Below are positions 1-7,681 of a DNA stretch of 64,000 bases, piece after piece (position 1 is the first letter of the stretch; every line of letters starts with the position of its first letter). The stretch covers positions 1-64,000 of the forward strand of contig JANQSN010000017.1 in assembly GCA_028284045.1 (NCBI GenBank). The letters run 5' to 3'. The notes beneath the pieces are model-generated. The model was given only the letters and a program-made list of their open reading frames with translations, searched no databases and had not been told where the DNA came from. A program made the position numbers and the translations under genes. This DNA comes from Alphaproteobacteria bacterium (lineage in GTDB: Bacteria; Pseudomonadota; Alphaproteobacteria; DSM-16000; Inquilinaceae).

Positions 1-1
1 C

Positions 2-97
2 GACATCCTCGCCACCATCAAGCGCTTCTGCCTGCAAACCCTCCAAGCCGCTCAAAACCAAACCCAAATCATCAAAACTTCTGAATCGGGACACTAG
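2..97 (+). CDS. C-terminal tail of a possible transposase (cut by window start)
   Basis: An open frame enters from the left edge and stops at a TAG at 95-97, giving 31 residues that begin DILATIKRFC and end TSESGH. The basic 'IKRFCLQTL' tail recalls the C-termini of IS630-type transposases, but this is from memory and the catalytic DDE region lies outside the window. Its stop overlaps the stop of the convergent secreted-protein gene, so no terminal inverted repeat can be separated from coding sequence. It may be the 3' end of an insertion element or an unrelated gene. Confidence 0.35.
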   Translation, partial: DILATIKRFCLQTLQAAQNQTQIIKTSESGH

Positions 98-420
98 TCG
101 GCGAAGGTGTATTCCCCGAGATCACACAGGTTGATCCCGTAGTCCTCCAACTCCAAACCGTCGGCGAACACGCCGAGGATGTCGTAGGAGCAGGTCGTCA
201 GCCCGTCGGTGATGACCACATCACCCCCTTCGCCGGGATATACGACATCCGCCCCCAGCAGATCCGCACCCCAACTATTGGAGTCGCTGGGTGAAACATA
301 GAACTCCGTCAACGTCTCGCTCGAATCGTTCCATAGCTCAAAGACAAGATCTTGTGCTTGGGCGATGGGCGCAAACGCAAATGTCGCCGCGCACGCCGCG
401 GCCACAGCTTTCCCGATCAT
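94..420 (-). CDS. Small secreted protein with one cysteine pair
   Basis: Encodes 108 residues. Residues 1-22 form a clear signal peptide (basic MIGK start, Ala/Phe-rich core, cleavage after AQA), so the product should be periplasmic or secreted. The mature part begins with a strand-like 'FELWNDSS' followed by 'YVSPSDSNSWGADLLG'. This resembles a family of small bacterial exported proteins of unknown function that carry a YVSPS...WG.DLLG signature. C77 and C99 are the only mature cysteines and could form a disulfide. The mature chain is strongly acidic. The gene is monocistronic and convergent with the frame at the window edge. No function can be assigned. Confidence 0.75.
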   Translation of the reverse strand: MIGKAVAAACAATFAFAPIAQAQDLVFELWNDSSETLTEFYVSPSDSNSWGADLLGADVVYPGEGGDVVITDGLTTCSYDILGVFADGLELEDYGINLCDLGEYTFAD

Positions 421-566
421 TCTTGATTTTCTCCGAGAGTGATGCCGCCGTCCGGCGAAGCGCGGCGAGTATGTCGCGGCTTCATACTGGGTGCAACGGT
501 GATTTTTTCTTCAGATTTACCTGAAGTAACATCACCGTCGCCGGTTCGACGTGCCGGCCCCGCCCC

Positions 567-1430
567 CTACCCGCCGACAAACCGGGCGACGATACGCTCG
601 ACCGCGGCGCCGTAGCTGCCCTGAAACAGGCGGACATGCACCAGCAGCGGGTAGAGGTTGTAGAGGTCCCGCCGCACCTCGAAGAAGCCCGGACGGATCG
701 CGTGGTGCTCCCGGTAGCGGTCGAAGAAGGGCTGGCCGAAGGTTTGGAACAGCGTGGAGAAGGCCAGCTCGATCTCCGCATCGGCATAGTAGACGGCAGG
801 ATCGATGAAGCCGCACAGGTGGCCGCGCCGGCCCAGCACATTGCCGCCCCACAGATCGCCATGGATCAGCACCGGCGGCCCCGGCTCCCCGATCAGCGCG
901 TCCAGCCGCGCCGCCAGCGTTTCGATGCGCGCCAGCAGCCGGTGCGCCAACACGCCTTCGTCATGGGCGGCCCGCGCCATCGCCATCAGCCGGTGGTCGC
1001 GGAAGAAGGCACACCAGTCGCCGCCTTGCGGGTTCGGTTGGGCCAGCGGCCCGATCCGCGTGTCATAGGCGAAGCCGTAGCACTCCGCGGTGTGGCCATG
1101 CAGCGCCGCGACCTGATCGGCCGCCTCGATCTCGCCGACGGCGCTCAAGCTGCTGTCGTGGTCGAGATACTCCATGATCAGCATGCCGGGCTCGGCCACA
1201 TAGATCGCCGGCGTGCGCAGGCCACCGATCTCGCCCAGATGGCGCAGTGTTCGCCCTTCGATCGCCAGAGCCTCCGGATCGCCGGCGTCGTCGGTCTTGA
1301 CGACGACGACCCGACCGTCCGACAGGACGGCGCGCGTCAGCTCCGCATTGTGGCCGCGCCCCATGCGCTGTTGGTCGACGATGCCGGCGCCCAGCACCGA
1401 CCCGACGGTCTCAGGCAGAAAGGTATCCAT
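567..1430 (-). CDS. Fructosamine/ketosamine-3-kinase family protein
   Basis: Encodes 287 residues, the usual length for this APH-like kinase family, which phosphorylates sugar-amine adducts such as fructoselysine and so permits deglycation of proteins or uptake of glycated amino acids. Visible features: an N-lobe with 'VVVKTD' (probable ATP-binding Lys), 'LIMEYL' in the hinge, the catalytic 'HGDLWGGN' loop with D192, and 'FIDPAVYYAD' supplying the metal-binding Asp. The frame stays open upstream to 1583, but the ATG at 1430 (MDTFLPE) matches the family N-terminus and keeps the gene clear of the divergent kinase. It sits back-to-back with a PfkB sugar kinase across a 209-bp gap. The exact substrate is unknown. 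Confidence 0.85.
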   Translation of the reverse strand: MDTFLPETVGSVLGAGIVDQQRMGRGHNAELTRAVLSDGRVVVVKTDDAGDPEALAIEGRTLRHLGEIGGLRTPAIYVAEPGMLIMEYLDHDSSLSAVGEIEAADQVAALHGHTAECYGFAYDTRIGPLAQPNPQGGDWCAFFRDHRLMAMARAAHDEGVLAHRLLARIETLAARLDALIGEPGPPVLIHGDLWGGNVLGRRGHLCGFIDPAVYYADAEIELAFSTLFQTFGQPFFDRYREHHAIRPGFFEVRRDLYNLYPLLVHVRLFQGSYGAAVERIVARFVGG

Positions 1431-1639
1431 GATCGGGCCGCGCCCTCTCGACGGAATTAGTCCCGATACTGAACGAGACCGCGAAAATCCGGCGGCGATG
1501 TGGCAGAGATCGGGTTCGCTGCAGTCGCCGCGTCCGTCATCGCGTGGACAAGACGGTTGATCGCGGGGCCGAGACCGGCCCAATCATGGCAGCCCGTGCC
1601 GGTCGCGGCCGCCATCCTCCTCACCAAACCGCCCCGCCC

Positions 1640-2584
1640 ATGCGTCCGATCCTTGCCGTCACGCCCAACCCGTCGGTCGACCGCACATTGCTGGCGCCGG
1701 GCTTTGCCGCGCACCGGGTGTGGCGGGCGCACCGGGTCCTCGTGGCGACCGGCGGCAAGGGCGTCAACGTCGCCCGGGCGCTGATCGGCTGCGGCCGGCC
1801 GGCGGTCGTGCACGGGATACTGGGGGGCGCGACCGGCCGTCACGCGGCGGCACTGGCGATTCGCGATGGGCTGCCGGCGCGCTGGACCTGGGTCGCCGGC
1901 GAAACCCGCACCTGCACCATCGTCGCCGGGGACGACGGTGCGGAGACGACCGTGGTCAACGAGGAAGGCCCGGCGGTGACGCCCGCGGAATGGGAGCCCT
2001 TCGCCCGGGCGGCCATCGACGGCGTCGCTTCGGGCGACCTGGTTGCGCTGAGCGGCAGCATCCCGCGGGAGGTGCCGTCCGCGGAGGTGGCGGCGCTGGC
2101 GGCCGGGCTTGTGGCCGCGGGCGCCCGTCTGTTCGTCGACATGACGGGGGCGGCGCTGACCGCCGCCGCCACGGCCCGACCCGCCGCCATCAAGATCAAC
2201 GCGGAGGAGGCGTCCGGCTTCCTCGGCCGCCCCGTCAACGCAGCCGATGCGCCGGCGGCCGCCCGCGCGCTCGGCGAGCGCAGCGGCGCAACCCTGGCCG
2301 CCATCACGCTGGGCGCTGCGGGCGCGGTTCTGGCCGTGCCGGACGGGGTCTGGCGCGCCGCCATCGCACCGGTGCGCGCCGTCTCCACGGTGGGATCGGG
2401 GGATGCCTTCCTCGCCGGGCTGCTGATGGGCGTGGCCGACGGACTCGATCCCGCCGCCGCGCTGGCCCGCGCGGTCGCTGCCGGCACCGCCAACGCGCTC
2501 GCCTTCGGCGGTGGCGAGGTAACCCCTGAGACGCTCGCCCGGCTGGCAGGCCAGGTCGAGGTCGCCGCAGAGCCGGCGGCCTGA
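1640..2584 (+). CDS. PfkB-family sugar kinase (1-phosphofructokinase / tagatose-6-phosphate kinase type)
   Basis: Encodes 314 residues of the ribokinase fold. The N-terminus 'ILAVTPNPSVDRT' is typical of the FruK/LacC branch, which phosphorylates fructose-1-phosphate or tagatose-6-phosphate. The PfkB signatures are present: 'GGKGVNVARAL' from residue 38, and the C-terminal anion hole 'GSGDAF' with catalytic base D255. The frame is open back to 1544, but the ATG at 1640 fits the family start. No fructose PTS genes are adjacent, so the source of the phosphorylated sugar is unclear. It is divergent from the fructosamine-kinase gene and convergent with yacG (19 bp between stops). Confidence 0.85.
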   Translation: MRPILAVTPNPSVDRTLLAPGFAAHRVWRAHRVLVATGGKGVNVARALIGCGRPAVVHGILGGATGRHAAALAIRDGLPARWTWVAGETRTCTIVAGDDGAETTVVNEEGPAVTPAEWEPFARAAIDGVASGDLVALSGSIPREVPSAEVAALAAGLVAAGARLFVDMTGAALTAAATARPAAIKINAEEASGFLGRPVNAADAPAAARALGERSGATLAAITLGAAGAVLAVPDGVWRAAIAPVRAVSTVGSGDAFLAGLLMGVADGLDPAAALARAVAAGTANALAFGGGEVTPETLARLAGQVEVAAEPAA

Positions 2585-2603
2585 CGCGCGGCTTGCGACG
2601 CCG

Positions 2604-2819
2604 TCAGGACGCGCCGCCGGGCCCCTCGTCGCGATCGTGGCCGGCGGCCGGATCGCCGTCGCCGTCATAGGCCACCTGGCCGGCGATGCGGTAGTTGCCG
2701 CCGATCCAGCGGGCGAGATCGAGATCGGCGCAGCGGCGCGAACAAAACGGCCGAAACGCCTGCTGGCGTGGCTTGCCGCAGAGCGGGCAGCGTCCCCTCA
2801 CCGGCCGGTCGTCGCTCAT
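2604..2819 (-). CDS. yacG: DNA gyrase inhibitor / zinc-binding protein YacG
   Basis: Encodes 71 residues with the YacG zinc knuckle: C11 and C14 (CPLC) paired with C26 and C30 (CSRRC), followed by the family hallmark 'ADLDLARWI'. YacG binds zinc and, in Escherichia coli, blocks DNA binding by gyrase. The C-terminal third is acidic and probably disordered. Its start overlaps the stop of the upstream RNase E/G-like gene, so the block reads glgA-like, maf, RNase, yacG in one direction. The maf, rng, yacG neighbourhood is widely conserved in Alphaproteobacteria. Confidence 0.93.
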   Translation of the reverse strand: MSDDRPVRGRCPLCGKPRQQAFRPFCSRRCADLDLARWIGGNYRIAGQVAYDGDGDPAAGHDRDEGPGGAS

Positions 2820-3949
2820 CCCCCGTCCTCCACCCTCCGCACGGCCGCCCCGTCGACCACCTCGTCGAGGCGGGGGCCCCGCCGGCGACGCGTCAAGTCG
2901 AGCAGGCCCAGAGGCGAGATCGCGCCGACGCGCACCGTCTCCGGGTCGTCGGCCAGCGCCTCCGCCAACCGGGCCAGCACCCGGCGCCGGTCGGCGGCCC
3001 GGGTCAACTTCAACAGGTCCACCGCCACCAGCCCGCCGATATTGCGCAGCCGCAGCGCGCGGGCAAGGGCGGAAACGGCGGCGAGGTTGACCCGAAGCGG
3101 ATCGGCCAGGGCAGCTGCATCCACGTCCACCGCCATGAAGCCGCGGGTGGCCTCGAACGACAGACGCCCGTCCTCGCCGAATTCCTGCTCAGCCGCCAGC
3201 AGATCAAGTAGCTCAGCGGCGAGATCGGTGCGGCCGACGCTGAGCGCCGGCACCGCATCGTCCATCGACGCCCGCAACCACGCCGCCGAAACGGTGTCCT
3301 CCGCCCGAACGGCGCCGATCGTCGGATGATCCGCCAGCAGGCGCGCCACCGGCGACGGCGCGGGCACGCCAACCGTTCCTGGCGGTGGGTCCGCCAGCGT
3401 CTCCGCATCGCGCCAGCGCGCCGCCAGCGCCGCCGCTTCGGCCAGGATCGCATCCGGATCGGCATCGGCCGCCGCCCGGCGCAGCACCCAGCCGCCATCC
3501 CCGAGGCGGTCTGCCAGCACCGCCGACAACGGCTCCGCCACGGCCGGGTCGAGCCGGGCGGACGCCGTCAGCCCGCGACCACGCGGCCGGTGGACCAGCC
3601 AGCGCCCGGCCAGCGCGGGGTCCGCCGTGGCCTCCGCTGCCTTGCCGTCGCGCGGATCGGCGGTGATCTCCACCCAGACGGCCGCCCCCGGCACCAAGTC
3701 CGCCGACGCCGCGACCGGCGCCGGGCGGCCGTCGCCGAGATCGGCGAGCACCAGGGCACCACCGCCGGTCCGGCGGCTGCGGCGCAGCACCCGCGCCGCG
3801 ACGATCGCCCCGACCCGCGACGGCCGGTCGATCCGGTCGGCCAAGCACCGCTCCAGCCGCCCCGCGACACGCAGCCCCGCGATCACCGCGCTGCCCTGCA
3901 CCAGCACCTCCAGCGAGGCGCGCGCGCCAGCGCGGCTGGTCGCGGTCAC
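2816..3949 (-). CDS. Ribonuclease E/G-like protein, short form
   Basis: Encodes 377 residues from a GTG start that overlaps the maf stop. The C-terminal half holds the RNase E/G catalytic-domain landmarks in divergent form: 'FMAVDVD' in place of the usual TAIDVN, 'RNIGGLVAVDL' in place of RDLGGIIVIDF, and 'ISPLGLLDLTRRR' in place of ISxFGLVEMTRQR. The Asp residues expected to hold the catalytic metal are kept. The protein is shorter than RNase G (about 490 residues), and the zinc-link CPxC motif is not visible. RNase E/G enzymes cleave 5'-monophosphorylated single-stranded RNA in rRNA maturation and mRNA decay. Whether this compact version is active is uncertain, but the maf/yacG setting supports orthology with the alphaproteobacterial rng-like gene. 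Confidence 0.82.
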   Translation of the reverse strand: MTATSRAGARASLEVLVQGSAVIAGLRVAGRLERCLADRIDRPSRVGAIVAARVLRRSRRTGGGALVLADLGDGRPAPVAASADLVPGAAVWVEITADPRDGKAAEATADPALAGRWLVHRPRGRGLTASARLDPAVAEPLSAVLADRLGDGGWVLRRAAADADPDAILAEAAALAARWRDAETLADPPPGTVGVPAPSPVARLLADHPTIGAVRAEDTVSAAWLRASMDDAVPALSVGRTDLAAELLDLLAAEQEFGEDGRLSFEATRGFMAVDVDAAALADPLRVNLAAVSALARALRLRNIGGLVAVDLLKLTRAADRRRVLARLAEALADDPETVRVGAISPLGLLDLTRRRRGPRLDEVVDGAAVRRVEDGG

Positions 3950-4533
3950 CGGCCGCCCGGGCGGAAGCCGAGCCCGGTCAGCGCCGCCACCGTCTCCGCC
4001 AGCGGCAGGCCGACGACATTGGCGTAGGAGCCGTTTATGGCCGGCACGAAGCCGGCCGCGCGCCCCTGGATGGCGTAGCCGCCGGCTTTGCCCTGCCAGT
4101 CGCCGGCGGCGATATAGGCGTCGATCTCCGCCACGGTCAGGCGCTTCATCTGCACCATGGTCTGCACCAGCCGGCAGGCGCGCCGCCCGTCCGGCGCGAT
4201 CACGGCCAGCCCGCCATAGACCCGGTGGCGAGCGCCGGACAACAGCGCCAGGCAGGCCCGCGCGGTCTCGGCATCCTCCGCCTTGGGCAGGATCCGGCGG
4301 CCGCGCGCCACCACGGTATCGGCGGCCAGCACGAAGGCGCCCGAATGGCGCCCGCTGACCGCGTCGGCCTTGGCCCGCGCGAGACGGCGCGCATGCGGTC
4401 CCGGCAGCTCGCCGGCCAACGGCGTCTCGTCGACATCCGGGGCATCGACGGCGTCCGGCTCGATGCCGATCTGGCGCAGGAGCGCCAGGCGGCGCGGCGA
4501 GGCCGAGGCCAGGACCAGCGGCGCGCCGCTCAC
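3946..4533 (-). CDS. maf: Maf-like nucleoside triphosphate pyrophosphatase
   Basis: Encodes 195 residues and hydrolyses non-canonical or excess (d)TTP/UTP to the monophosphate. Motifs: 'ASASPRR' near residue 10, 'AADTVV' with the catalytic Asp near residue 70, 'LPKAEDAE', and a C-terminal 'YAIQGRAAGFVPAINGSY' then 'NVVGLPL', typical of the YhdE-like dTTP/UTP branch. The start is a GTG at 4533 that shares four bases with the stop of the upstream glycosyltransferase gene; the longer open frame beyond it is only a shadow of that gene. The stop overlaps the start of the RNase E/G-like gene, which implies translational coupling. Confidence 0.93.
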   Translation of the reverse strand: MSGAPLVLASASPRRLALLRQIGIEPDAVDAPDVDETPLAGELPGPHARRLARAKADAVSGRHSGAFVLAADTVVARGRRILPKAEDAETARACLALLSGARHRVYGGLAVIAPDGRRACRLVQTMVQMKRLTVAEIDAYIAAGDWQGKAGGYAIQGRAAGFVPAINGSYANVVGLPLAETVAALTGLGFRPGGR

Positions 4534-5753
4534 GCCGCCGCCGGCCGGCCCGCCGCGAGGCGCCCGTAGAGATCGACCGTCGCCTGGGCGATGCTGCGCC
4601 AACTGTAGACCTGCTCCACCCGCTGCCGGCCGGCCGCGCCCATCCGCCGGGCGAGGTCCGGATCGGCGATCAGCCGGTTGATCGCCTCGGCCAGCCGGCC
4701 GGCGAAGGCATCGCCGTCGACGGGATCGAAGGGCGGCTGGTCGCTGAGACCGGCATCCACCAGGAAGCCGGTCTCGCCGTCCACCACCACCTCCGCGATG
4801 CCGCCGACGCGGCTGCCGACGACCGGGGTGGCGCAGGCCATCGCCTCCAGATTGATGATGCCGAAGGGCTCGTAGATCGAGGGGCAGCAGAACACGCTGG
4901 CATGGGCGTAGAGCGCGATGGTGTCGGCGCGCGCCTGCATGCCGGGCAGCCAGACCAGGCCCTCCCGGCGGGCCGCCAAGTCGCGCACCATCGCCTCCAT
5001 CTCCGCCTGCAGCTCCGCCGTGTCGCTCTCCCCAGCGCACAGCACGATCTGGCAGGCGGGGTCGATATGCTCCACCGCCTTCAGGAAGTAGCGCAGGCCC
5101 TTCTGCCGGGTCATCCGGCCGACGAACAGCGCATAGGGCCGGCCCGGGTCGATGCCGCGGGCGCGCAGCACGTCGGGCGCGTCGATCGGCCGGTATTCGT
5201 CGATATCGATGCCGTTGGGAATGATCGGCACGCGCTCGGCCGGCACGTCGAACAGGCGCAGCACGTCGTCGCGCGTGCTGGCGGACACGGCGATGACGGC
5301 GTCGGCCATCTCCAGCGCCGTGCGCTCCACCCAGCTCGACAGATCGTAGCCGCGGCCGAGCTGCTCGCGCTTCCACGGCCTCAGCGGCTCCAGCGAATGC
5401 ACCGTCAGCGCGAAGGGAATGCCGTAGAGCAGCTTGGCGAGGATGCCGCCGAACTGGGCGTACCAGGTGTGGCAGTGCACGACATCGGCGGCGATGCCCT
5501 GGCCCTGGAAGCCGATGCAGGTGGCCAGCGCCTTCAAGGGCGAGGCGTATTCCGCCGGCGCCCCGGCGAAGGGGCCGGCATCGAGCTTGAGGCCGCGCAC
5601 AGTCAGATTGCCGTCCTGCAGCGCCTGATCGTGGAAGCTGCGCACCTCCACCTCGATCAGCCGGGCGAGCTCGCGGCTCAGATACTCGACATGCACGCCG
5701 GCGCCGCCGTAGATGTGGGGTGGGTACTCGTTGGTCAGGAACAGGACGCGCAT
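4530..5753 (-). CDS. Glycogen synthase of the actinobacterial GlgA/GlgM type (GT4)
   Basis: Encodes 407 residues, a GT-B glycosyltransferase. The start 'MRVLFLTNEYPPHIYGGAGV' and overall length match the Corynebacterium/Mycobacterium-type enzyme, not the roughly 480-residue GT5 GlgA. Other landmarks: 'VVHCHTWYAQFGG', 'GYDLSSWVE', 'IIPNGIDIDEY', 'FVGRMTRQKG' and the C-terminal donor-site 'YEPFGIINLEAMACATPVV'. Mycobacterial relatives make maltose-1-phosphate or elongate alpha-1,4-glucan from ADP-glucose, so either glycogen or GlgE-pathway maltosyl donor synthesis is possible. It heads the leftward block with maf, RNase and yacG and overlaps maf by 4 bp. No other glycogen gene is in the window. 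Confidence 0.85.
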   Translation of the reverse strand: MRVLFLTNEYPPHIYGGAGVHVEYLSRELARLIEVEVRSFHDQALQDGNLTVRGLKLDAGPFAGAPAEYASPLKALATCIGFQGQGIAADVVHCHTWYAQFGGILAKLLYGIPFALTVHSLEPLRPWKREQLGRGYDLSSWVERTALEMADAVIAVSASTRDDVLRLFDVPAERVPIIPNGIDIDEYRPIDAPDVLRARGIDPGRPYALFVGRMTRQKGLRYFLKAVEHIDPACQIVLCAGESDTAELQAEMEAMVRDLAARREGLVWLPGMQARADTIALYAHASVFCCPSIYEPFGIINLEAMACATPVVGSRVGGIAEVVVDGETGFLVDAGLSDQPPFDPVDGDAFAGRLAEAINRLIADPDLARRMGAAGRQRVEQVYSWRSIAQATVDLYGRLAAGRPAAA

Positions 5754-5867
5754 GGTCTCGACATCTCCGCGCCGGCGGATCGGATGGCGGGTGGTCCGGC
5801 GCCGCCTTTCTCTCACGCCGCTTGCCGCCGGCGCAATCGCCGCCGGCCGTCCGGCCCGGTAATCGCC

Positions 5868-6041
5868 ATGGGCGGGGACTTGAGCGAGACCGATCGGCAG
5901 GCCCGCGCCGCGGCGGCGTTGCGCGCCAACCTGGCCCGGCGCAAGGCCCAAGCCCGCGCCCGCGCCGACGACGCAAGCCCCGACGCGCCCAGCCGTCCCC
6001 CACCACTCCCGCCGGCATCCGAGGACGACGGCGGCGCCTGA
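5868..6041 (+). CDS. Small basic conserved protein with LRANLARRKAQARAR core
   Basis: Encodes 57 residues. The middle is a strongly basic helix, 'LRANLARRKAQARAR' at residues 18-32, followed by a Pro-rich acidic tail ending SEDDGGA. Small proteins with this same core are common in Alphaproteobacteria and are often found close to murA, as here. The basic helix suggests RNA or nucleoid binding, but no function is established to my knowledge. The ATG at 5868 is chosen because the family begins just ahead of the basic core. It is divergent from the glycogen-synthase-like gene across a 114-bp gap. Confidence 0.7.
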   Translation: MGGDLSETDRQARAAAALRANLARRKAQARARADDASPDAPSRPPPLPPASEDDGGA

Positions 6042-6148
6042 TCGGCGCCCGTCCTGCGACATCCCGACCGGGGCGCGCAGCCTTGCGAGCCCATATCGGC
6101 GATCCATCTTGTGCGGTGCACACCTTCCGGATCGTCCCTGGAGCTCCG

Positions 6149-6883
6149 ATGCGGTTCGTCCCCTATGCGGTCGGCCTGTTCATGCTGACGCCGATCATCG
6201 TCTGGTTCGCGCTGTGGCTGTTCGCGTTTCCCGGTATCAAGAGCGGCTTCGACGTGCCCCTGGCCCTGTCGCTGTTTGCCGTCTCAGTCCCCCTGGTCGT
6301 CACATTTCTGATCACCAACATCGCCTTCATCGCCAACAGCATGGCCGGCTCCAACGAGTTCGGCCCGCCGGCCTGGACGCCGGCACGCCGCCTGCTCGCC
6401 GCCCAGCCGGCCGCGGCCGTGGTGATCGGCGCGGCGACGGTGCCGTACCTGACCTCGGTCGGTGAACCTTGGTACTTGGCGGCCGTGCCGCTGGTGACCG
6501 GCATCGGGTTCGCCCTGGCGATCCGCCTGTCGATCGCCCGCCAGGCCGGCGGTGCCGAGCGGCGCGCCATGCCGGAAGCCGCACAGCGACCCCGGCGGCC
6601 GGCGGCTGCATCGCCGGCGCCGCAGGCCACCGCACACGCGGCCCCGCAGACGGTGGCCCGCGCCGCGCCGCGTCGGCCGATCCTGAACAGGATCCCGGTC
6701 CTCGGACGATTCGTCCGCGAGCTGGTCGAGGACTACGCCCAGGAACGCACCTTCTTTGCCTTGAACCTGGGCCTGTTGTGGCTCGGCGCGGCGGTGCTGT
6801 TCGGCCTGCCGGTGATCTTCTACACCGCGCTGGTGCTGGTGCCGGTGGCGTTCGCGCTGATCATCGCCGTCACCCGCGGCTGA
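6149..6883 (+). CDS. Multi-pass membrane protein of unknown function
   Basis: Encodes 244 residues. Four hydrophobic segments fill the N-terminal half (about residues 5-25, 33-57, 85-105 and 110-130). A Pro/Ala-rich linker of about 50 residues follows, then a short amphipathic stretch 'RIPVLGRFVRELVEDYAQER', and two closely spaced membrane segments near the C-terminus (about 200-240). No catalytic motif is recognisable. It starts at the ATG 6149 and lies between the small basic-protein gene and dcd in a rightward run. Codon use is like its neighbours. No function can be offered. Confidence 0.7.
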   Translation: MRFVPYAVGLFMLTPIIVWFALWLFAFPGIKSGFDVPLALSLFAVSVPLVVTFLITNIAFIANSMAGSNEFGPPAWTPARRLLAAQPAAAVVIGAATVPYLTSVGEPWYLAAVPLVTGIGFALAIRLSIARQAGGAERRAMPEAAQRPRRPAAASPAPQATAHAAPQTVARAAPRRPILNRIPVLGRFVRELVEDYAQERTFFALNLGLLWLGAAVLFGLPVIFYTALVLVPVAFALIIAVTRG

Positions 6884-7006
6884 GCCCCGCCGCCACGCAG
6901 ACGCCCGGTCGCTTGAGGCGCGCCGGGCGCATCGGCTAGAACCCAGCCCAAGGATGCCCGGCCGGCCCGGCCGGCACACCTGCAGGCTTGGGAGGCCGCC
7001 TGGCCG

Positions 7007-7561
7007 ATGACCATCATGTCCGATAGCTGGATCCGGGAGCAGGCGGCTGCCACCGGCATGATCGCGCCCTTCGAAGAGAAGCAGCGCGCCGCCGGCACCA
7101 TCTCCTACGGCCTGTCCTCCTACGGCTACGACGCGCGGGTCGGCGACGAGTTCCTGATCTTCACCAATGTCGACAATGACGTGGTCGATCCGAAGAACTT
7201 CTCCGCCACCAGCTTCGTGAAGCGCAAATCGGACGTTTGCGTGATCCCGCCCAACAGCTTCTGCCTGGCCAGCACGGTGGAGTATTTCCGTATCCCGCGC
7301 GACGTGCTGGTGATCTGCGTCGGCAAGTCGACTTATGCGCGCTGCGGCATCATCGTCAACGTGACGCCGCTGGAGCCGGGCTGGGAGGGCCATGTGACGT
7401 TGGAGTTCTCCAACACCACGCCGCTGCCCGCCCGCATCTATGCGAACGAGGGGGCCTGCCAATTCCTGTTCTTGAAGGGCGACCGCCCCTGCGAGACCTC
7501 CTATGCCGACCGGGCCGGCAAATACATGGGCCAACAGGGCGTCACCCTGCCCCGGCTTTGA
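7007..7561 (+). CDS. dcd: dCTP deaminase
   Basis: Encodes 184 residues that deaminate dCTP to dUTP, the main bacterial route to thymidylate precursors. The N-terminal 'MIAPF' and '[14 protein letters not shown]' are signature sequences. 'GKSTYAR' (106-112) is the triphosphate-binding loop, equivalent to GRSSLAR in E. coli, and E133 in '[10 protein letters not shown]' corresponds to the catalytic glutamate. Length and motifs indicate the monofunctional enzyme. The start could be the ATG at 7007 or the one at 7016; the first fits the common alphaproteobacterial N-terminus. murA follows 120 bp downstream, an association frequent in this class. Confidence 0.96.
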   Translation: MTIMSDSWIREQAAATGMIAPFEEKQRAAGTISYGLSSYGYDARVGDEFLIFTNVDNDVVDPKNFSATSFVKRKSDVCVIPPNSFCLASTVEYFRIPRDVLVICVGKSTYARCGIIVNVTPLEPGWEGHVTLEFSNTTPLPARIYANEGACQFLFLKGDRPCETSYADRAGKYMGQQGVTLPRL

Positions 7562-7681
7562 CATATAGGTTCGGTAGCCGGAGACGGAAAGCAACGCAAC
7601 TTTCCGGAGCTCTGGCCGTTGACCACCGGCATCGCCGTCCAAGAAGGGTTCCTTGAAGGAGAGGACCCCGAAAGAGGTCTC

